A stretch of DNA of 64,000 nt from Guptibacillus hwajinpoensis. GTDB lineage: Bacteria; Bacillota; Bacilli; Bacillales; Guptibacillaceae. The notes beneath the pieces were generated by a model that saw only the letters and a list, made by a program, of their open reading frames with translations, had not been told where the DNA came from and did no database searches. The stretch lies in assembly GCF_001039475.1 (NCBI RefSeq), contig NZ_LELK01000001.1, positions 283,466 through 347,465 of the forward strand, given 5' to 3'. Position numbers and translations under genes: made by a program. Shown one piece after another: positions 61,215 through 64,000 of the stretch (position 1 is the first letter of the stretch; every line of letters begins with the position of its first letter).

Positions 61215-62300
61215 ATGAAGCATTTGGATTATATGAGAACTGCAATCAGTATGGCTAGTGCGACTCTTGGTCAGACAAATCCTAATCCAGCCGTTGGCGC
61301 AATCATTGTTAATGAGGGTCGTATCGTTGGTATGGGAGCACATTTAAGAGCTGGGGAAGGCCATGCTGAAGTACATGCCCTAAGAATGGCTGGGAAGGAA
61401 GCCAGTGGTGGAACGGCTTACGTTACACTTGAACCATGTAGTCACCATGGGCGAACGCCTCCATGTGCAGATGCTCTCATTGAAGCGGGAATCAAAACTG
61501 TATATATTGCGAGTCAGGATCCAAATCCTCTTGTATCGGGAGGTGGTGTGGCGAAACTAAGGGATGCAGGCGTAACTGTTGAGATAGGTCTTGGAGAAGA
61601 AGAAGCATTGGGGCTTAATAAAATGTTTTTTCATTCCATAACCAATAAACGACCTTTTGTAACGCTGAAATCTGCTACTACACTTGATGGTAAAATAGCC
61701 ACTAGAAATAGAGATAGTAAATGGATTACGGGAGAGGAAGCAAGAAAAGATGTCCATTCTCTTCGTCATCTTCACGACGCTATTCTCGTAGGTGTCGGTA
61801 CAGTGATCTCTGACAATCCTTCGTTAACCACAAGATATGGAGAGGGGTTGTCACCAATTAGGGTTGTGCTTGATCATCACCTTAGAATTCCAACCGATTC
61901 AATGGTACTTACTGATGATTCTGTTGAAACGTGGATCGTGACAACGAAAGATGCAGTAAAGAAAAATGATCGTACCTTTCAGAAGCACGTTCACGTAATA
62001 GAAGTATCACAGAACTCAATTTTAATAGATGAAGTGCTCGACCTTCTAGGGAAGCGTAACATTACATCGCTATTCGTAGAAGGCGGCTCAGAAATTCACG
62101 GAAGTTTTCTTGAAGGATCCCACTTTCAGCAGGTTATTACATACTTTGCTCCTAAGTTAATCGGGGGGAGAGATGCACCAACTTCATTTGGAGCAGACGG
62201 GTTCTCAATGATGAGTGATGCAGTTAACCTAACGATTGAGAGTGTCGAACAAATTGGACAAGACATTAGAGTGATTGCAACACGAAAGGAGAATGCATAA
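61215..62300 (+). CDS. ribD: Riboflavin biosynthesis deaminase/reductase
   Basis: The 361-residue bifunctional enzyme: an N-terminal deaminase with zinc ligands in GHAEVHAL and LEPCSHHGRTPPCADAL (about 48-90), and a C-terminal NADPH-dependent reductase (LKSATTLDGKIATRNRDSKWITG, about 151-173). It catalyses the second and third steps from GTP. It heads ribD-ribE-ribBA under the FMN riboswitch; the stop overlaps ribE. Called ribG in older B. subtilis papers. Confidence 0.97.
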   Translation: MKHLDYMRTAISMASATLGQTNPNPAVGAIIVNEGRIVGMGAHLRAGEGHAEVHALRMAGKEASGGTAYVTLEPCSHHGRTPPCADALIEAGIKTVYIASQDPNPLVSGGGVAKLRDAGVTVEIGLGEEEALGLNKMFFHSITNKRPFVTLKSATTLDGKIATRNRDSKWITGEEARKDVHSLRHLHDAILVGVGTVISDNPSLTTRYGEGLSPIRVVLDHHLRIPTDSMVLTDDSVETWIVTTKDAVKKNDRTFQKHVHVIEVSQNSILIDEVLDLLGKRNITSLFVEGGSEIHGSFLEGSHFQQVITYFAPKLIGGRDAPTSFGADGFSMMSDAVNLTIESVEQIGQDIRVIATRKENA

Positions 62301-62953
62301 TGTTTACAGGGATCGTTGAAGAAATAGGTAGAGTAGAAAGTGTACAGCAAGCTGGCGAATCCATTGTTATGCAAATTGCTGCTTCTACCGTTTTAAAAGA
62401 CGTGCATTTAGGAGATAGCATTTCCATTAATGGGGTATGTTTAACAGTAACGTCATTTACAGATTCTACTTTTACAGTAGACATTATGCCTGAAACGTTT
62501 AAATCGACTGCGCTCCGTCACCTTGGACCTAATTCTTCTATTAACCTAGAGAGGGCTATGGCAGCTAATGGTCGTTTTGGAGGCCATTTTGTATCTGGTC
62601 ATGTGGATGGAGTAGGTGAAATCACTCGTGTGGAAAAGGTTGAAAACGCAGTTTATTACGACATTTCCATTTCGAGGGACCTTCTCATTTATTTTGTAGA
62701 AAAAGGATCGGTTTCAATTGATGGGACAAGTTTGACCGTCTTTGGGATAGGTGATCATTCTCTAACGATCTCACTTATTCCACATACAGTTGAAGAGACG
62801 GTTCTTGGTCGAAAACGCGTTGGGGATTTAGTAAATATCGAATGCGACATGCTCGGTAAATACATTATGAAGTACTTAGATCAAAGGAATGGATCTAAGT
62901 CAGAACCTGCTTCACTTGGTAGCCAATTCTATGAAGACCATGGATTTAAATAA
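62300..62953 (+). CDS. ribE: Riboflavin synthase alpha subunit
   Basis: The 217-residue protein begins [10 protein letters not shown] and has two lumazine-binding repeats with matching SINGVCLTV (about 42-50) and SIDGTSLTV (about 139-147) motifs. It makes riboflavin by dismutation of two dimethyl-ribityllumazine molecules. Starts inside the ribD stop codon. Confidence 0.97.
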   Translation: MFTGIVEEIGRVESVQQAGESIVMQIAASTVLKDVHLGDSISINGVCLTVTSFTDSTFTVDIMPETFKSTALRHLGPNSSINLERAMAANGRFGGHFVSGHVDGVGEITRVEKVENAVYYDISISRDLLIYFVEKGSVSIDGTSLTVFGIGDHSLTISLIPHTVEETVLGRKRVGDLVNIECDMLGKYIMKYLDQRNGSKSEPASLGSQFYEDHGFK

Positions 62954-62975
62954 TGAGGTAACAGGAGGGTCAGAC

Positions 62976-64000
62976 ATGTTTCATACAATTGAAGAAGCCA
63001 TTTATGATTTAATGCAGGGCAGAGTCGTTATCGTATGTGATGACGAGGATCGTGAGAACGAAGGAGATTTTGTTGCCCTTGCAGATAAAGTTACACCAGA
63101 GACAATTAATTTCATGATTACGAAGGGCCGAGGGCTTGTTTGTACTCCAATTACCGATGAACGGGCAAAAGCTCTAAAGTTAAGTCCTATGGTTGATCAT
63201 AATACTGACTCACATGGAACTGCTTTTACAGTTAGCGTTGATCATACAAGTACGACAACGGGGATTTCAGCTGCAGAACGTGCGACGACGATTCAAGCAC
63301 TTATTGATCCGAATGCAGGACCGGCTGATTTTAATCGTCCTGGTCATATCTTTCCACTCATAGCAAAAGATGGTGGCGTTCTTAGAAGAGCTGGTCATAC
63401 GGAAGCAGCAGTGGATCTAGCGAGATTATCAGGTTCAGCTCCTGCAGGTGTTATCTGTGAGATTATGAAAGAAGATGGCGAGATGGCACGTGTACCCGAT
63501 CTCGCTGAGATTGCGAAGGAATTTGATTTAAAAATGATTACGATTAAAGATTTGATTCAGTATCGTAATCGTAAAGATGTACTAGTAAAAAAGGAAGTTG
63601 AAATCGAGCTTCCAACAGAGTTTGGTTCTTTTCGTGCAGTTGGCTATTCGAATATTCTTGATCAAAAAGAACATATCGCTCTAATTAAAGGTGAAATATT
63701 GCACGATGAACCAACGCTTGTCCGTGTTCATTCCGAATGCTTAACAGGAGATGTTTTTGGTTCATATCGCTGTGACTGCGGACCTCAGCTTCATGCAGCG
63801 TTATCACAAATCGAAGAAGAAGGTCATGGCGTCTTGTTATATATGAGACAAGAAGGTAGGGGCATTGGACTTCTTAATAAAATGAAAGCATATAAACTTC
63901 AGGAGCAAGGGTTTGATACCGTTGAAGCAAATGAGAAGCTTGGCTTCAAGCCTGATTTAAGAGATTATGGAATTGGAGCCCAAATCCTACGAGATTTAGG
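62976..64000 (+). CDS. ribBA: DHBP synthase / GTP cyclohydrolase II, truncated by window end
   Basis: The frame opens at an ATG after AACAGGAGGG and runs to the end of the window without a stop (341 codons of an expected 400 or so). The N-terminal dihydroxybutanone-phosphate synthase has [12 protein letters not shown] (about 21-32) and [15 protein letters not shown]. The C-terminal GTP cyclohydrolase II has [20 protein letters not shown] with the zinc Cys residues (about 250-269) and [10 protein letters not shown]. Third gene of the rib operon; ribH is expected next. B. subtilis calls it ribA. Confidence 0.95.
   Translation, partial: MFHTIEEAIYDLMQGRVVIVCDDEDRENEGDFVALADKVTPETINFMITKGRGLVCTPITDERAKALKLSPMVDHNTDSHGTAFTVSVDHTSTTTGISAAERATTIQALIDPNAGPADFNRPGHIFPLIAKDGGVLRRAGHTEAAVDLARLSGSAPAGVICEIMKEDGEMARVPDLAEIAKEFDLKMITIKDLIQYRNRKDVLVKKEVEIELPTEFGSFRAVGYSNILDQKEHIALIKGEILHDEPTLVRVHSECLTGDVFGSYRCDCGPQLHAALSQIEEEGHGVLLYMRQEGRGIGLLNKMKAYKLQEQGFDTVEANEKLGFKPDLRDYGIGAQILRDL

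Overview
The window is a stretch of low-GC Gram-positive chromosome from an endospore-forming member of the Bacillaceae. The evidence is the sporulation genes (spoIIM, dacF, spoIIA-sigF, spoVA), AGGAGG-type ribosome-binding sites, frequent TTG/GTG starts, strong Rho-independent terminators, a fabL-type enoyl reductase and gene order like Bacillus subtilis. A glycine-betaine-type BCCT transporter and a family of short interspersed repeats would fit a halotolerant or marine relative (Pseudalkalibacillus/Alkalihalobacillus-like), but the species cannot be named from the sequence alone. There are no rRNA or tRNA genes, CRISPR arrays, prophages or transposase genes.

Left part (1-28 kb) is accessory-type sequence made of small regulator-plus-effector units: an ArsR-like regulator divergent from an alpha/beta hydrolase with a palindrome between them; PadR + DUF4188; a GntR(YtrA-type)-ABC ATPase-permease-ECF sigma operon; MarR + MMPL exporter with a doubled operator; an AbrB paralogue; TrmB divergent from an MFS exporter; inorganic pyrophosphatase, fabL, an HPr-like protein without the phosphorylatable histidine, an ECF sigma/anti-sigma pair, a BCCT transporter with a sigma-B-like promoter, a FUSC transporter, 3-hydroxybutyrate dehydrogenase, LysE, three GNAT acetyltransferases (one behind an apparent transcription attenuator) and a duplicated His-rich surface protein.

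Middle part (28-41 kb): a tight eight-gene cluster that combines a YnjBCD-like ABC importer, a TVP38/TMEM64 membrane protein, a CDP-alcohol phosphatidyltransferase and two flavin oxidoreductases. It parallels the poorly understood ydjXYZ-ynjABCDEF region of Escherichia coli and is the best candidate for an undescribed system here. It is followed by a YqkB-like protein, a 53-residue membrane protein, and a ketone-body/leucine-type set (HMG-CoA lyase, thiolase, two-subunit CoA transferase) that fits with the 3-hydroxybutyrate dehydrogenase at 22.9 kb.

Right part (41-64 kb) is conserved core sequence in near B. subtilis order: yqkF-like reductase, nicotinamidase, mciZ (minus strand, 52 codons), nudF, endonuclease Q, spoIIM, fur, yqzK, xerD, drm-pupG-pdp, dacF, spoIIAA-AB-sigF, spoVAA-AF, a lysine riboswitch with lysA, ppiB, an FMN riboswitch with ribD-ribE-ribBA (the last cut by the window end). 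Candidate sigma-E, sigma-F, sigma-H and sigma-G promoters stand before spoIIM, dacF, spoIIA and spoVA.

Two families of short non-coding mobile-type repeats are scattered between operons: one of about 160 bp with a GC-rich core (three copies plus a fragment at the left edge; one copy flanked by a perfect 8-bp duplication) and one of 108 bp that is a near-perfect palindrome (two copies in opposite orientation).
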